64,000 bases of DNA from Synchiropus splendidus (lineage: Eukaryota > Chordata > Actinopteri > Syngnathiformes > Callionymidae): NCBI RefSeq assembly GCF_027744825.2, contig NC_071342.1, positions 9,133,501 through 9,197,500 of the forward strand, written 5' to 3'. Made by a program: the position numbers and the translations under genes. Within the stretch, counting starts at the first letter, position 1. Every line of letters begins with the position of its first letter. Below, one piece after another: positions 50,045 through 64,000 of this stretch. Below the pieces are notes generated by a model. It made no database searches and was not told the origin of the DNA. It saw only the letters and a list, made by a program, of their open reading frames with translations.

Positions 50045-53000
50045 CTAAATTTGAGGTCCCGTTTTCTCATGCAGTTTTGCAGCTTGTCAGAATAAAATTA
50101 GCACATTTAAGGAGTTTTTGAAACACGTTTTTTTCCTGCTCATATTTTTGCTGCAGCAGAGATTCTGTTTGACACAGTTCACCTTGTTTTTTGACACGTT
50201 AAATGACCGACTCATGTATTATTAGGAGCATACCAACGGCTGCCAGCGGGTCTGGATGAAACCAAGACATGCAGCTAATTATTAAGTATCTATCCAGGAC
50301 TGATCATCATCAGGTTTGGTGAGTCATCACCAAACCTTCCTCTAAACACAACCTAATGCTTGGAATGAACTCCCACCCAAAAACAATGACTTGGTTTTCC
50401 ACGTAATAAGCATCGTCTCCTCCAAAAGGCAGATGTTAATAGGGCAGATCAGAAGGTCGGACTCCAGCCTGCCGCCCTGCACGCATGTCAAACACCGCAG
50501 ATGCTGGAAAAGCAGCTAATATAGGTAAATAATGACTACTTGACTCTCTGGCACGCTCCGCTGCACAGGCCAGGCCACTCACAGCCTTCCAGACAGACAC
50601 AGAAAGGTTATATTTATCTGCCCGCAGGGACAGCTTTCTTTTTCAGAATGAAATCATCTCTCTCAGGCTGCCGTAAAACGTCACCACATCACGTCCACTT
50701 GCAGCAGACAGCAACATCCTGGCGGCAGGCGAGATGCTTCTTAAAAAAGCCTGGGTTTGGACCAAGATTTTTTTTTTTTTTCATTTGCAGTAAACACCAG
50801 CTCAGAGATGGTGTAAAGTAGAATTACATACACATTAGACTGTAGCAAACACTAGCGAAGATTTCAGGTGATCAAATAAAGCTTGATACATCCAGTTTCC
50901 TCAGTCTGTTCTTGGGCTGAGTAATTAATCGTGCACAATTAATTATCGTTTTTGGTCGATGTCTGTTATCGGCCGTGACCCTGTTTATTGATTGGACATG
51001 CTCCCACTGCCCAACAGAGAGGTTCCCGTGTTCTGAGTCCAGCTGATGACAACATTCAACATATGACGTGTGGTCGAAGGAGTGAGATCACACTTGGTTG
51101 AATAAATGTATTGAAGTCAGCAACAACAACTCTCAGCACCTCGCTGTTTACGGAACTGAAGCACTGAAGACGCCTAAAAGAGTCAGGATGAAAGAAGAAG
51201 GCTGGAAGGAAATGTACAATTTGTGATTTAAAAATAGCGTTTCTTGTTTTTTGTTTTTTTTTTTTTAATTGTCATCCATTCAATAAATGACAAAATTCCT
51301 CCTTTGCTTCAATGTTTGTCAGTAGGATCACTGGATTGGCCTTAAAACCTTCCAGATTATGTCAATGGACCGTCATTGGACATGCTGGCATCACAGCCAA
51401 ACCAAGACACCATGGAGTCAGACCGTGTGTCCTATCATTTTCTACATTTTCCATTACTGTACTGTATTGGCTAACAGTTCATATCCATCAAGGGGTCAGT
51501 GTCTATACAAAAAAGTTTTCCATCTGTTCCACAAAACACCCCCTGTGAGAGCTGCAAGTCATTTTCTTGATCCTGAAGGGACACTACTGCCATCTGCTGT
51601 TACATTGAGCACAAAGCTACAAACAATATTTTCTATGCTAAATGAGACATCAGCTAATAATAAGGTAATAATGGTGTTTAAAAATGATCACAATACAGGT
51701 GTATATCGGTTGCTTGGAGGTCAGAGGGTTTTGTACATGCCTGTATCTAAATAATCCAAGGAGCACAATGAAAGCTGAAATCCTCTTCACAAAACAAGAG
51801 TATGTTTATGATTATTAGCATAACAAATATGGCAAAAAAATGACTGCTTGCTTATGAATTGATATAGGATTCAGCAGGAATGCAGTGGAAACATTCAGGA
51901 GTCGTTCAGATGGGCGAGGTGTTAGCCACCAGCTGGTGTGGATGATCTTGACCCTAAAGGTGAAGTTATTAATAGAAAATGACAAAGATAGTGATAGATG
52001 GTAACAGAAGCCCTGTCACCTCCTAAACTTTGGAACATGTGCGCATAGAAAAACATGGCAGGAGCAAGTGGGTCACATACATTTGACTTGACCTAGTGTC
52101 AGGCAGATTAACCAGCAATGTTTATCACTGCACTGTCAACTGGATTTAATCACTGGTTCTTTAAAGGATTATTACATTTACGATCCACCAGACTGTTTTA
52201 TGTGTTTGTGTGTATTTTTAGCAGCATTTCTTTCACCAGTGTTTCACCAGTTTCACAAGTGTCAAGGCTTTTTTTTTTGTTAAGGTGGTTGAGGAAATTG
52301 CCAGTGTGAGCTAAACAACTTTAGCACGACAACCTTTGCAATAAATAGTTGTCTGGTCCACATTTCTTTTTTTCACTGAAAACCCTCAAGCAGCCAACAC
52401 AGTTTGGCGCAATCACTTCCAGTATGTCGTTAAATCCTGTTTCTATTTATTCTTTCTCACCATAGTCCCTTTTTTGAGCAGCGGCTGAGACGCCTGGTCC
52501 CCTGTCCAGACGGTTTTCATGCTGACTCTGGTGACAAATGCTTCTAGATACACCAGTGAATCACAAACCAAGTGTGCATCTGAGACTGACGGGGTGCGCC
52601 TGAGTGTTGTGGAGTTTCACTGGGGGTGACAGCTGTGTGGAGCAAAGCGAATGGATGTATCTGGTCTGCTGCTTCCTGGTGTTGAGCCTTGAGATGGATG
52701 ATTGGTGATCTTTATGCAATTGACTGTTAAGGCTGGGTCTCCATGTGTAATGGTCTCAACAAGACTGATATACTGTAAAAGTAAAGAAATGAGGACGCTC
52801 GCACACAATCTCTGGACTATAGAGAGCTTAAATTTAAGAAGGCAAACAGACCTTGTTCATACTTAAGCCACAGCGTCTATAAGTCGTGGGTGCAGTGGTG
52901 CTGTCTGTGCCGTAGAAAGGTCAGTGGTGCACCCGGCATAAAAATGCATGAGGATCACATTTAAACTAGTTTTGGGGTCAAGCATCAAGACTGAGTCATG

Positions 53001-53061
53001 AAACAAACTTCATGAATCATGAACTCCTCACATCTTTTATTTACATTAAAGCCCTCAAAAT

Positions 53062-53375
53062 GTGCTGCTGTCCGAAGCTCCGACACGAAAGCTGGTCTCA
53101 GCTGCTGCTTCTTGTACCCGGTTCCCCGGGACCCAGGAAATCGGATCTGTTGGTGGAGCTGCGGGAGCTCAGGAGGAAACAGAGCATTTTGAGCGGTTTA
53201 AGGTTAATAAAACCTGTGATTTCATCGGTGTGATGTGAAAAGGCTCAATATTTTGGCAGCATGACGCACATTAGCCTGTAAAAATCCATATATTAGCTGC
53301 GTTGTTCTATAAGCTGCAGTGTTCAGACCGTGAGAAAAAAAGTAGCAGCTTATGGTCAGGAAACTATGGTATATA
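53062..53375. mobile_element. decayed transposon-like repeat (CTTATGGTC / AAAATCCATATATTAGC family)
   Basis: The segments AAAATCCATATATTAGCTGC, GTAGCAGCTTATGGTCAGGA and AATAAAACCTGTGATTTCAT resemble a dispersed vertebrate element whose typical text is GCGGCTTATAGTCCGGAAAA. I cannot assign a superfamily from this copy. Boundaries are approximate. Confidence 0.4.
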
Positions 53376-55307
53376 AAATGGAAAATAATGACACAAAAGA
53401 ATCGAACCACTCACTGAAAACACACAATACGCTACATAATGCCTTCGACATCTTTCTAAACTCCAAAGCAGAAACATATATTGAGTTATCACCTGATATA
53501 AAAGTAGGAAAATGAGGAAACTGAGCTTTTGCCAGTATGAAGCATCATGGCTGAGCGCCTCCTCTCCTATCTCGCAGACAAAACTCATCAAAAACAGATA
53601 TCATTTAAACAAATTAGCATTTTAACATGTTTTTGAGCATATAATAGCCAACTTTTTTCCAATTCAGTTGCATTTTAAACCAACTTTCATCCCATCACAC
53701 ATGCCCCATGACAAATGGTGGCAGACGTGTGACATCAATGAGACACTGTCAAAACACAGGGTATGTAGTGTAGTGTCATAGATGAATGACATAGACTTTT
53801 TGCAACAGAAGGAGACTTTACATATCTTCAGAATAACGATTTTGTGAATACAAAAGCAAAGCGCCCGACCTTAAAATGCAGAGTCAAGGTACACTGAAAT
53901 AGGAGTCATATTTCACTGCATTTTGGCCAAAAGGGGGGCGCTATCCACCTTAAACACTGAAGAGGACCCTGTTGATGTGTTTATTTTTTAGTTTTGCTGA
54001 ATATCATCATAATAATGTAACTTGTTGTACAGTCTATTATCGTCAAAAACCACTGAGTCCCCAGTTTGGGCCCGGGTGCGGTAGATGAGCAACCACAGCA
54101 TTGTAGCCGACAACTCTTTAATTACGAAAATGGTCAAAAGAAGAAACACAGCCTTGTAATTGTTGTTGGAGGCTCCACCTCACAAAAGGCAGGACTAAAG
54201 GATGTTGGCAGACAGTACAACTGCACACCGTTTCAGAGCCACAAGCAGCAAAAAAGAGGGTTCGACACAACTTCAAACAGGCTGTGGAGAGGTGGTATGA
54301 ACTCCTAAACCATCACTAAAGTCAGGTGACACAGATCGTAGCTCGGTCCGATCACTCCTCTCTTGTTAATACGAGTGAAAGAAAAAACAGATGGCGAGGA
54401 AGTGAGACCAACGTACAGCAGAGAGAATGTAAATCAGTGCCAAGACATTCAAGCCTGGGATTCCATTAGTGGCGGTTTTTGTCATAACAGTGCTGTTGTG
54501 ACGCTGATGGCTGCTCACAGCTGAATCCTCCAAAATGTCAACTGTATGAATGAGCTCTGATTTAGTGTGAATTGGCACTCATGCATTCAGGAACACGCAC
54601 AGATGCACGGGAAGACCGAGCAGGGCCTCTCTGCTCATGAACACCCACTCGAAATCACAATGCATCTCGAAAAATCGTCCAGTGCAAAATGCATCAGTGC
54701 GTCGACAGCCAAACAGGAGGCAGGCGAGAAAGCAGAACAAACACTTCTGAACTTCCCTCCGACTTGTCAGGACCAGTCAGCAAACTGAAGCGACTGGCGG
54801 AAACATGTTCCTGGCAGAGGGTATCCGATTCCTCTGACCAGCTGGGTGACTCACGCTGCTATTTCGGTGAAAAGCGGTGATGCACGCCGCATCACTCACA
54901 ACACCCGCCACACTTAAGGGTTGGAGACAAGGTGTTAGAGGGCAAGAGGGGAACAACAAACACGACAGACCGCAGCGAGGCTCTTGCAGGGCTTGGCATG
55001 GCTGACGCTCTGGAACAAGTCCACGTTGTCAGTGGAGGACCAGACTACTGGTATAAGAAAAAACTCACACTGACGCTTATCTTCACAACAATCTGGTATA
55101 TTTAAAATGTTTTCTTCTTTAATGTGAGAAATATATATGTAGATATTTACTTTTTTTACATACTGATCTTGACTTTGAAGTCGATTGCCTTGCTCAATTA
55201 TTAATATGAATTCATTTCTACTTTTACATTAGATTGCATGTTAAAACAATTTTTTTTGTCATTTCTTTAATAATAAATATATGATTTTTTAATATATATA
55301 TAATATA

Positions 55308-55313
<6 letters not shown>

Positions 55314-55340
<27 letters not shown>

Positions 55341-55344
55341 TATA
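55314..55344. repeat. AT-rich microsatellite
   Basis: (AT)n of about 14 units in a 150-bp very AT-rich stretch (55250-55350) that also contains TTAATATATATATAATATAT. Confidence 0.9.
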
Positions 55345-58300
55345 ACACTACAAAAAAGTACAAAAGCTTTCACTAAAACTTACTATAGAGTCCTAGCATT
55401 ATGAAACATCCATCCATTTTTTGAGGTCCCACAGGCAGCTGCTGAAGGGGTCAAGACTGCCCTTCTACACCTCTTCAAGGTGAATACCGGAGCACACCGA
55501 TGTCACATGACAGATACAACATGTCTGGGTCTGTCCCATGGGCTCCTCCCCATTGGGCATTCCCGGAACACCTCACCAGATAGACATTCTGGCCTACCTG
55601 ACCAAGCAATTTCACTTTGAGTCTGTTGTGCACCTTCTCAACAACTCAGGGAAAAGACCCATAAGAGAACCCATCTTAACTGGAGTCTTCCATCAAATGA
55701 TGCAGTCATTACTCAGAGCTTGTGGACATACAGTAAGTGGGCATAACTGTATCACACCCCACCTGGAGATGCTTGTTGTGGTTGTCGTAGCCAATGCAAG
55801 TTCCCCACACTGACACGATTCTAGCCTGGAATAATCACTAATAAAGTTCACGATAAACACTGGAGTATTAACCGTTAATAAACAAGTAAGTCATTCACTA
55901 TTGGTTAAAGTGCTCCCAAATCTAAAGTGTTTGCTCCTCATCTCCATTCTCTAAAGTTGTTTTGGGGAAGTTTAAACTATTAAACAGACATTTTAGGAGA
56001 GGAGAGAATCTGACGGAGCACAGGAGGCGGTGTGTGGGTTGAATGGCTCAAACCTACAGACGACAGCACGCTTAAGCATAAATGGAGAGATTCATCAAAT
56101 CAAAAATTAACCCACCTACACGCAAACCCATAAATCTTCAAATTAAACCACACACACCTGTTATTTCGTGGGCCCCATTTCAGCTGCGAAGTGAGCTGGA
56201 TAAGCTCGCCTGCGCTCATTCTTGTTCCCCAGTTCCGACTTCAAAGTGTAAAAACACGGATACATACAGCTGAGGTTGCAAATTCTATAAGGACATGAGG
56301 TTCTACTGACGTCTGAATTTATGGCCCAGGGCTTCTGCTAACGCCATAAGACGTGAGACAGGATTCAGCAGGTTGGTACAAATCATCACTTCAGATAATC
56401 TCAGATGGAGGAGGAGAGAGTGTGTGTCAGCACGTGTGTGTTCCCTGGAATGTTGGATTTGTTTCTTCTTTTTCAGTCAATCTGCATTTCTACTTAATAT
56501 AAGCATATTGTAAGTCAATGTGTTCCCTGATCTTAAGCACCGTGCAGTTTGGTTTTAAATTTCTCTTTGAGAAGTCTGATCTTGATCATTATTTAAACAG
56601 TTTTCTGTTTCATGACTGTGTATATCGGGGAGGTTAAATTTAAGTTCTAGTCAAATATTGAAAAGAAATTGAAAAAAGAAAGAAAATCTGATGAAAGTAT
56701 GACGAGTATTTTAGAAATAAAATGTCTTTAAAATATGGAAGAAAGCTAGTGAACTATTATGATTCCGTTTTATTTCCTGGCCTGAGCAGGTTTTTCAAAG
56801 AGTGACATCACAATTGGCAGAATGGCTAACCAGAACGGAAACCAGTATGGTTTCCATATGTTGTTGCTTCGGTTTCCTCGCCTCTATAAGAGCAAGCATG
56901 TGTCTACAAGTGTGTGTGAGTCTACTGAAGAGCAGTTAAGCACGAGAGCTCGCAGGACTTCAGGGTGTTTCTGTTCCGGCGTGACACCACAACACAAGTG
57001 CCATTGATGAGAGGAGATGAGGTTTTTATGTGCACATTCCCTACTATGAGGTTGACTTCAGCTTTTTATTTGGAGTAAGGTCATGCTTTTACTCCGGCTG
57101 ACATGATTCCGATGAGCAATTTTTAGCTGTTCCCCTGCGAATCATCAGAGTTTGCCAGGGCGACTGGAGCATTCCGACCATGACGAGGAAGTGCGGTTTA
57201 ACATAAATGTTGGTTTCAAAACAGGCAGCTTATATACAGCATTTTATAGGCTGCTAACCAATGGGGTGATGAGGAGGCATCAGTGTGACGTCAATGGCTG
57301 TCTTCAAGATAAGACAATAAACAAGACAGCAATGTTTCACCCGCAATTTGCCAACAAAATCACTTGTTTTCAATCTTTAAAAGATAATTAAGCAAGCAGA
57401 TTCAAATAGCACTGAGGTAAGCTCAGCAGAATTTTGGGGACTCGCATGTCTTCTTCAAACACTCGGGAAAAAACGGACAACTCCCCCTCACTTTGAGAAG
57501 AACTGGGTAGGTATTTCTTTCTTCTTCTCTGGAAATCTGATCCTCCTCCTAGATCTGAGGTTCAGCAACTGCTCAGATCCACCACTCCAACACCTAAGCT
57601 TTGCCAGGTGGGCTGAGTGATTCGATAGCTTTGTAACTGCGACACACCCTCAGGCCCCCTCATTTGCTGATCCACCCACACGGTCCATCCTCATTAAGTC
57701 CTGTCTCAGACTTCCACGCAGAGGTTGTGCAGCAGCCACAACATACAGGCTCACTAACAGAGCTGAAAAAGTGAATTTCACATCCTTAACCAGACAACTA
57801 CAGCTCGCCCTTCTTCTTCTGGTAAGATCCCAAGGGCCTAGAATGGAAAACAAAACCAACAACAAGCAGAGTAAACACTGAAACAGACCATGTTGAAACA
57901 CAAACACTGTCATAATGTTTACTGCTAAAACGGCTGCCTTCACTTTGCACGTCATGCAAACAAGTCTTGCTTCATTCTCAGTGATCAGGTGAAGGAAGAA
58001 AGCTTTGTCTGAATCAGTATATATTCACGTCAGTCGTGACAGCAGACACGTGAGCAGGTTGCGTTTAGATTAGCATTTACAGCCAAGCATTTAATATTGC
58101 CAGAAGCGCCTGCCACACGCGTTGGCTACAAACCATTAATTCGGACACTTTGGAACTCTGGTTTTGACGGAAATCTATTTTTCATGTGTGGATCCTTATG
58201 TAACTGTCTAGACAATCATTTATTATATTTTACACATACGCAGCGGGAGCCTTGTTCCAAACGTTCCACCTGGATCCTGCATTTGTTTTAACTGGAGTTG

Positions 58301-58408
58301 TGAGAAGAACACACACAAAGTCATTAGATGCTTCCTGTCAAGCCAGGTTCAGATCTGAGTGAGAAAGTAGGCCAAGGCAAATTGTATCAAAGGCATGTTG
58401 AACAAAAG

Positions 58409-58428
58409 TGTGTGTGTGTGTGTGTGTA
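58409..58428. repeat. short (GT)n microsatellite
   Basis: About ten GT units, with no further structure. Confidence 0.85.
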
Positions 58429-59559
58429 TGTTTTCGCTGGCTGATGTCCCATCTGAACACATCCTCAAGTATGGAGGCAATTTTGGAGGGGAGGGCAGCT
58501 GATAAGGAGGGTAGATTAGTTCAGGGCAAGCTGGAACTGTAGTCTGACTTCAGAGCAGCCTGGTTTTTCATCTTTGCTAAAATAGAGTAAGCTGACATGT
58601 TTGGGGGGAACTTTTTTCAGTTTCAGATACAAACACAGATAAATGCAGATGCGCTACACTACGCAAAGAAATATCCATCTCCTTCCTCTCGGCACATAAA
58701 CACACACACACCATCCAGCAGCAGAGGTCTGGACCATAACAGCAGCAGGCAAATGGTTTGAGACTCGTAATACGCTTTGATGGATACAGCAGGGACAAGA
58801 AGTGCCACTTTTGCTGCCGGACCATCTGGGAAACAGGCAGCGCTCTGCAAACATTTGTGAACCTACTTGTGACACCAACTAATGGCTCATGATTCAGGAA
58901 TGTAATTAGGATGACTCAGTGGGTTTTCAGCAGAACCTCTTTTGACACGTCTTCCCTGATGACGGAATGGTAAAAAATCCAACATCCTTAACAGACACGG
59001 AGCGTCTCCACTGGAGGGTGAAACTTGGTTTGCAAAGAGCATTCTTTTGAGAATTGCATTTGGAGAGGATGGTCTTTTTTATTTGCTTTTCCTCAGGCAG
59101 TTTAAGTCAACATAAAACAGAGGGAACTTTTCTCTCAATGAAAAAGTGTGGCTATCCACAAAAATCAAGAATAGGATCGGTGACAAATCACATTCCTGGC
59201 TGAGGATTGATCCAGCCATCCATCAGTCTGTATGAGGTCCCCGCCACACAACTCACTCTCCTTCCCAACGGCAGAGCGGTGAAGGCCAGGGGGGTCCCGT
59301 GTTGGGCGATTGGGAGGCTGGCAGAATGTGTCTTACATCCAAGAGTCCTCCCTCAAAGCCCTCATAACTGCCGTCCTTAAAGGGAGACATCAACAAAAAC
59401 ACTGAAACTTGTGTTGATTTGTGAAGTGTCTTGGGGTGAGGGAAAGATGGACTGACAAATGGATAGGCACTGCGTCCACAGTGATGCTGGTGTGTTTGGG
59501 TAAAGAAAGGGCTGAACAAGAGGACAAAGACCTTGATATGCAAGCCCCATTAGGGTCCT

Positions 59560-59960
59560 ACTCTCACCTACGGTTGCAAACTTTGGGGAGCAACACAAAG
59601 ATGAGGAGGAAATTTAGTTTTCTCTGCTGGGTGAGATGACTCTCCCTTCAGAGACAGGGTGGCAAGCTCAGTCGGCCAGGAGAGAATCTAAATCCAACCA
59701 CTGGTCTACAGAGACCAATTCCATTTGAGGTCCGCCTGGCATCTTTTTAATACGCCTTTCCTGGTGGGGTGTAGGCATATCCGACTGGGAGGAAGCCCCT
59801 GGCAGAACCGGTGCTCCAAGGAGAGACTTTGTCTCTCAGTTGGCCGGGGACCATCGTGGTATTCCCCAAGAAGAAGAAGAGCAGTAGGAGACCTTTGCAT
59901 CAAGCTGATGTGCCTGCTCCCCCTGACCTTGGATAAGTGTTGGGCGATGAATGGTTGACA
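59560..59960 (+). mobile_element. second, more decayed copy of the same non-LTR retrotransposon tail
   Basis: Carries the same series of blocks as 18860-19220: TTTTCTCTGCTGGGTGAG, CTCTCCCTTCAGAGACAGGG, CTCAGTCGGCCAGGAGAG, GGCATATCCGACTGGGAGGA and CCCCTGGCAGAACC. It is broken by stops and indels. It lies on the strand opposite to htra1. Confidence 0.65.
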
Positions 59961-61074
59961 ACAAAATATTTGGCTGCATGGCATACAAGTATAATGTCAA
60001 AAAAGCATAAACTTGAGTGTCGGATTAAAAATAAATATGGGGTGAATGCACATTAGAGTGATGTGTGTGCATTGTTGACTGGGATTTAATCCTCACCAGA
60101 AGAAACTACAGTGTTTGGGACCAAATATGGCAAATGATAAGCACATTTTCATAACCTTTACTGCCAAGAAAAGACAATAAATCATTTGTAGTCACTCCAG
60201 CACATTGCACTTGCCCAGAAGTCCTTCGGGTTCAGTGAAAGTTGATAGGTTGTGAAGTCAGCAAACCGTCAGCTCAGAATCCTTTCAGGTTAAACATGTT
60301 CCAATTCCGGGTTCACTCATCCAAAAGAATGAGTCACCATCCAAGTCCACAGTGAGTGAATAAGGTGAATGAGCAACTTTCATCTCCATCCTGCATTACG
60401 GCATCGTACCATGCCTCTCTCTGCCTGTTAACTCATACTACTCCAGACGTGTGGATCCCTTTTCCCCTCTACCTTTGTCCATCACCTCCAACTCTTCCCC
60501 TGGGTAAACACTCTGGACAGGAACAAGTGAGCCCAGCCCTGTGCAGACCCAGCTGCAGGAGACAGACTAATGCATTCCCCAGAGTTGAGGGCTAAACCAC
60601 AGTCCCAGAGACGGCCCTGCTACCAATAAACTCCTATTTCACCTTAGAAGACGGGAGGAAGGAGTCATTACAGTCCAGGAAAAAGTTACTTTCAACCTTT
60701 CAATTCAATCCAGAGGCAGTTTTCTAACTGTTACTTAACAGTCTGGAAAACAGCAGACACAAGGGGAGAGCATGGATTTCAGGTTACCTTAGCCGCATCC
60801 TTACCAGCTGAGTGTACCAATGATGAATTCTAAATGTTCTCTCCAAGCCACTCAACGCACCTTGGTCTAAATAGGGATAATATTTCTTCGTAAAGGGATT
60901 GTCTTTTGCAGACTGGCTTACATTAAAGGTCACCACAACAACTCCACATTGTCTGTAATGACTGATTATCAGCCTATTTAAAATCCATTACCTCTCTGTT
61001 ATTTGTGGTACCAATGGGTCACAGAGCTGCCCGGGCAAGTGGCCCGACCATTGCTGACAATCATTCATTTTCTT

Positions 61075-61205
61075 CCGCCTATTCCCGAATGAGGTCGGAA
61101 GGAGCTGGATCCTATCCCGGCTACCTGGGACGAGAAGCAGGGTGCACTCTAAACTCCAGGCACGGACCACCATCCATGCACACACTCACACCTGCAGACA
61201 ATTGA
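61075..61205 (+). repeat. L2/Maui-like repeat fragment
   Basis: The block GAGCTGGATCCTATCCCGGC, then GGGACGAGAAGCAGGGTGCA and CATGCACACACTCACACC, is the common teleost L2-type 3' segment. It is degraded and truncated. Confidence 0.6.
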
Positions 61206-62937
61206 TAGATCCATTCATTAGACTGTCTGTTTTGGACTGTGGCAGGATCCAGGAACCTGGCTTAAGCAGGGGGAGAACTCCGTGGTTCATGCTGGAATCG
61301 AAACTGTGACCTACATCATCAATCTGATCGCAAAACAAAGTGCCTACGTTAATAAAAACGTACTGCTACCGAGGATAAAGGACATGTCCAAACCAATCCT
61401 TTTGTTACCGGCGTACCGGCACCTTGCTTTGGATTGTTTTCAATCTTGCTTGGCATGTACTTTTCCAATAAATTACTTTGGACTTAAAAGTAAAACTGTA
61501 ACAAAAACAATAAAGTCATTTCACAAATTTGCCATGAATATAAAAGAAAAAGAGCTTCTTTACATTTTCAAACATTTCAGGACACCCACCAAGGTGTGAA
61601 AAAAATCCTGGTGAGATATATTACACCAAACTATAAAGCCATTTCAATGTGGGCTGTGATCCAGATTCCAACATAAACATCAGGGTTGTAATAAACCAAA
61701 TTTAAACTTCTCTCTGAGCAATTTTCTGTCTCATCTTGTCATCCTCTGTGATACTTAACCAAACAAGAAGGTAAGACGAGAAAGTAATGATCACTCTCAC
61801 ATCGCATCCATACAGGAGGCTTCAAATGACTATATTTCCCTTTTATAAATGAAATCTTAAACAGTATCTTCTTTCCTCTTATTATAATTCACTTGTCCTA
61901 TAATTTGTCATCAGATGGGAAGTGGCTTAGAACGCCAGTCCAGACAAGTTCGGTCTTCATGCATCGGAGTAAAATAGAAAGTAAGTCAATGCGTATCAAG
62001 CTGTTTGTTACGATCACCTGTTGTTTATTGGCCTGTAAAGAGTGGAATGAAGCAAATAAAAATGCATCAGTGAGTGCAGCAGAGCGCGTCGTAAACAGCT
62101 ACCTTTGTGGCGCTTGTGTTTACATCGCTGCTGATGAGTGTCGTTTTCATGTTTTTACAACATGCCACGGCACAAAACTGATAACACAAAGAGCTTTTGA
62201 AACCAAGTCAGAAACCAAAGAGCAGCCTGTCATCAGTAAACATGACAGTCATAATGCAACAGCTCTTTCAGCTTTCTGCTCACAATTGAAGGCCTGGGAC
62301 AACACTTTGGGTCGCTGTCAAGAGCATCTGAGTCATGAAAAAGAGCTGAGTAAATGCTCCGCGTCGCTGCCACACATTCCTTCACATGACTCCTGACTGC
62401 GACTTAAAGAGGATCTTCCTCGTCTGGCAGACATAAATAAACATTCTGGAAGAGATGTGGTGAGAGGAAAAAACAATGACGCAGATAGATGATCAGTCAA
62501 GTGAACAAGAAAGACAAGGAGAATATAACTTTTGGTTAAAAGATGAACAATGCCACTGATGACACACAATGACACAACTGTAAGATTTATTCTTAAAACT
62601 GACGCTTGTTCCGTTTTGGTGGTGGTTTCTACAGAAATGGAAACATGGTGAGACAGAGAAAAAGAAACAGCATTATTCAAGCACAGCCCAGACACAAATT
62701 AAAAGGCTAAAAGCAGAAAATAGATCCCACATTGAACCCACAGGTGTTTATTCCGCCCAATATTCGCACCGTTGTTGTCAGATCATTGGTAAAAATCTGT
62801 AACATGGTGAATATTGTGCTCTTAAATCACACCTTTGGCTCATTTAAAAGTGTAATACGGAACGGTCTCGGATGAAAATATTGTCTTTTTTTATACAATA
62901 AAGGCATTTGGGTTATTCTATGAAGCATAAATCTTAC

Positions 62938-63057
<120 letters not shown>

Positions 63058-63204
63058 TATAATACTGTATCAACAAGTATCCACCCAGGGAGGTAAAGTC
63101 CTAAAAGTCTTTGCCTTTGTAATAAACTGAACATGCACACGTTACGGGGAGGTGTGTTAAAAAAAAAACGGGCATACATACATGCATCTTCATTTAACCA
63201 CCAC

Positions 63205-63440
63205 TTAGTCCTGCAGCAGTCATTGGGCGAGAGGCAGGAATACACAGCATTCGCACACATGTACTGCTAAGGGCCACTTAACCCACTGAGCATGTCTTTG
63301 GACTGTCATGGTTTGAAATAACAAATTATACTTTTATTGAATAGTATGATATCTTGTCTGTGGGAGGAAACCAGAGAAAACCCACGCACATACAGGAAAA
63401 CAAAACTAGGGAATGAAACTCGCAACCTTAAGTGTTACGC
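63205..63440 (+). repeat. L2/Maui-like repeat fragment, interrupted by a 51-bp AT-rich insert
   Basis: GTCATTGGGCGAGAGGCAGG, then CATGTCTTTGGACTGT, then GTGGGAGGAAACCAGAGAAA and ACCCACGCACATACAGG follow the usual order of this repeat. The normally continuous GGACTGTGGGAGG segment is split by AT-rich sequence at about 63307-63357. Confidence 0.65.
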
Positions 63441-64000
63441 AAAAGTGTTAACCACCTTATAACCATGATTAGAAATGTGAGCTCTTTTCATGAATATGTT
63501 CTGTGTCAATGCGATGGGACTTTCCTGACATGCCTACAATAGTCAACGCTCACAGTAAAAATGATTAAAAAGTGTAGGGTGTATATTAGCGACGACAAAG
63601 AGAAAGCAATTACCAGCTTTGCTCAAATTGACTTTTTTGGTGATAAAAGGACTCTTTTATTGTTATGTGCATGAAAGGAGTCAAACTACCAACCAGCAGT
63701 TTAGTGTATATATATTTACATCAACCACAGTAGCAGCCGACACAACTTAACATCCAATGTTGCGCAGAAATCTTCTTAACCAATGCTCATTAATGCATTA
63801 GGTTTGCAAATGACGCATTGTTGAGCTATCCATATCCATCATATCCTGATGCCGGGGCAGCGCATCGGAAGATGGGGAGGATGCTCCGCATGTGTTCCAA
63901 CCCCCTGCATGAAACACGCGTCCCTGGAATGTCACACAGGAGAAGAAAAACTCCTATGTGTCAACATACAACATGGAAGACTTCCTTCAGCAACAGTATA

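Overview
This window is nuclear DNA from a ray-finned (teleost) fish. The evidence is vertebrate split genes with GT-AG introns, teleost-type non-LTR retrotransposon fragments, many small DNA transposons, and long (AT)n, (GT)n and compound microsatellites. No bacterial-style operons, rRNA genes, tRNA genes or CRISPR arrays are seen.

Two genes are supported, both on the minus strand. (1) wapl, the cohesin-release factor. Its complete coding sequence can be assembled from 19 coding exons between 42035 (ATG) and 30695 (stop). All splice phases agree and the predicted protein is 1182 aa. A non-coding first exon and promoter lie near 43.57-43.96 kb. (2) The 3' two-thirds of htra1, a secreted HtrA serine protease. 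Six exons between 49966 and 46192 encode the catalytic-serine half of the protease domain plus the C-terminal PDZ domain, 221 aa in all. Its upstream exons were not found in the remaining 14 kb and probably lie beyond the right edge. The two genes are head to tail, with about 2 kb between the htra1 poly(A) signals and the wapl promoter.

Layout. 0-28 kb has no recognisable gene and is rich in repeats. It holds at least eight intact or decayed copies of a hAT-type miniature element, two copies of a TA-flanked mariner/Tigger-like miniature element, a second hAT miniature element, two LINE fragments, a 21-bp minisatellite, an AT-rich triplication and several perfect or near-perfect hairpins. 28-30.7 kb contains the probable wapl 3' UTR. 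30.7-43.9 kb is wapl. 44-45.8 kb is a short spacer with a compound microsatellite. 45.8-50 kb is htra1, with a long purine tract in its last intron. 50-64 kb is probably htra1 intron or upstream sequence, with LINE and other repeat fragments and a ~113-bp (AT)n tract.

The most interesting observation is the hAT-type miniature element. The inner end of each terminal inverted repeat carries a sequence matching the vertebrate CTCF consensus, so a full copy holds two CTCF-like motifs facing each other about 75 bp apart. Copies cluster in the 26 kb downstream of wapl, and one is tandemly duplicated. This could be a fish counterpart of the CTCF-spreading SINEs of mammals. It is a hypothesis from sequence alone and needs binding data.
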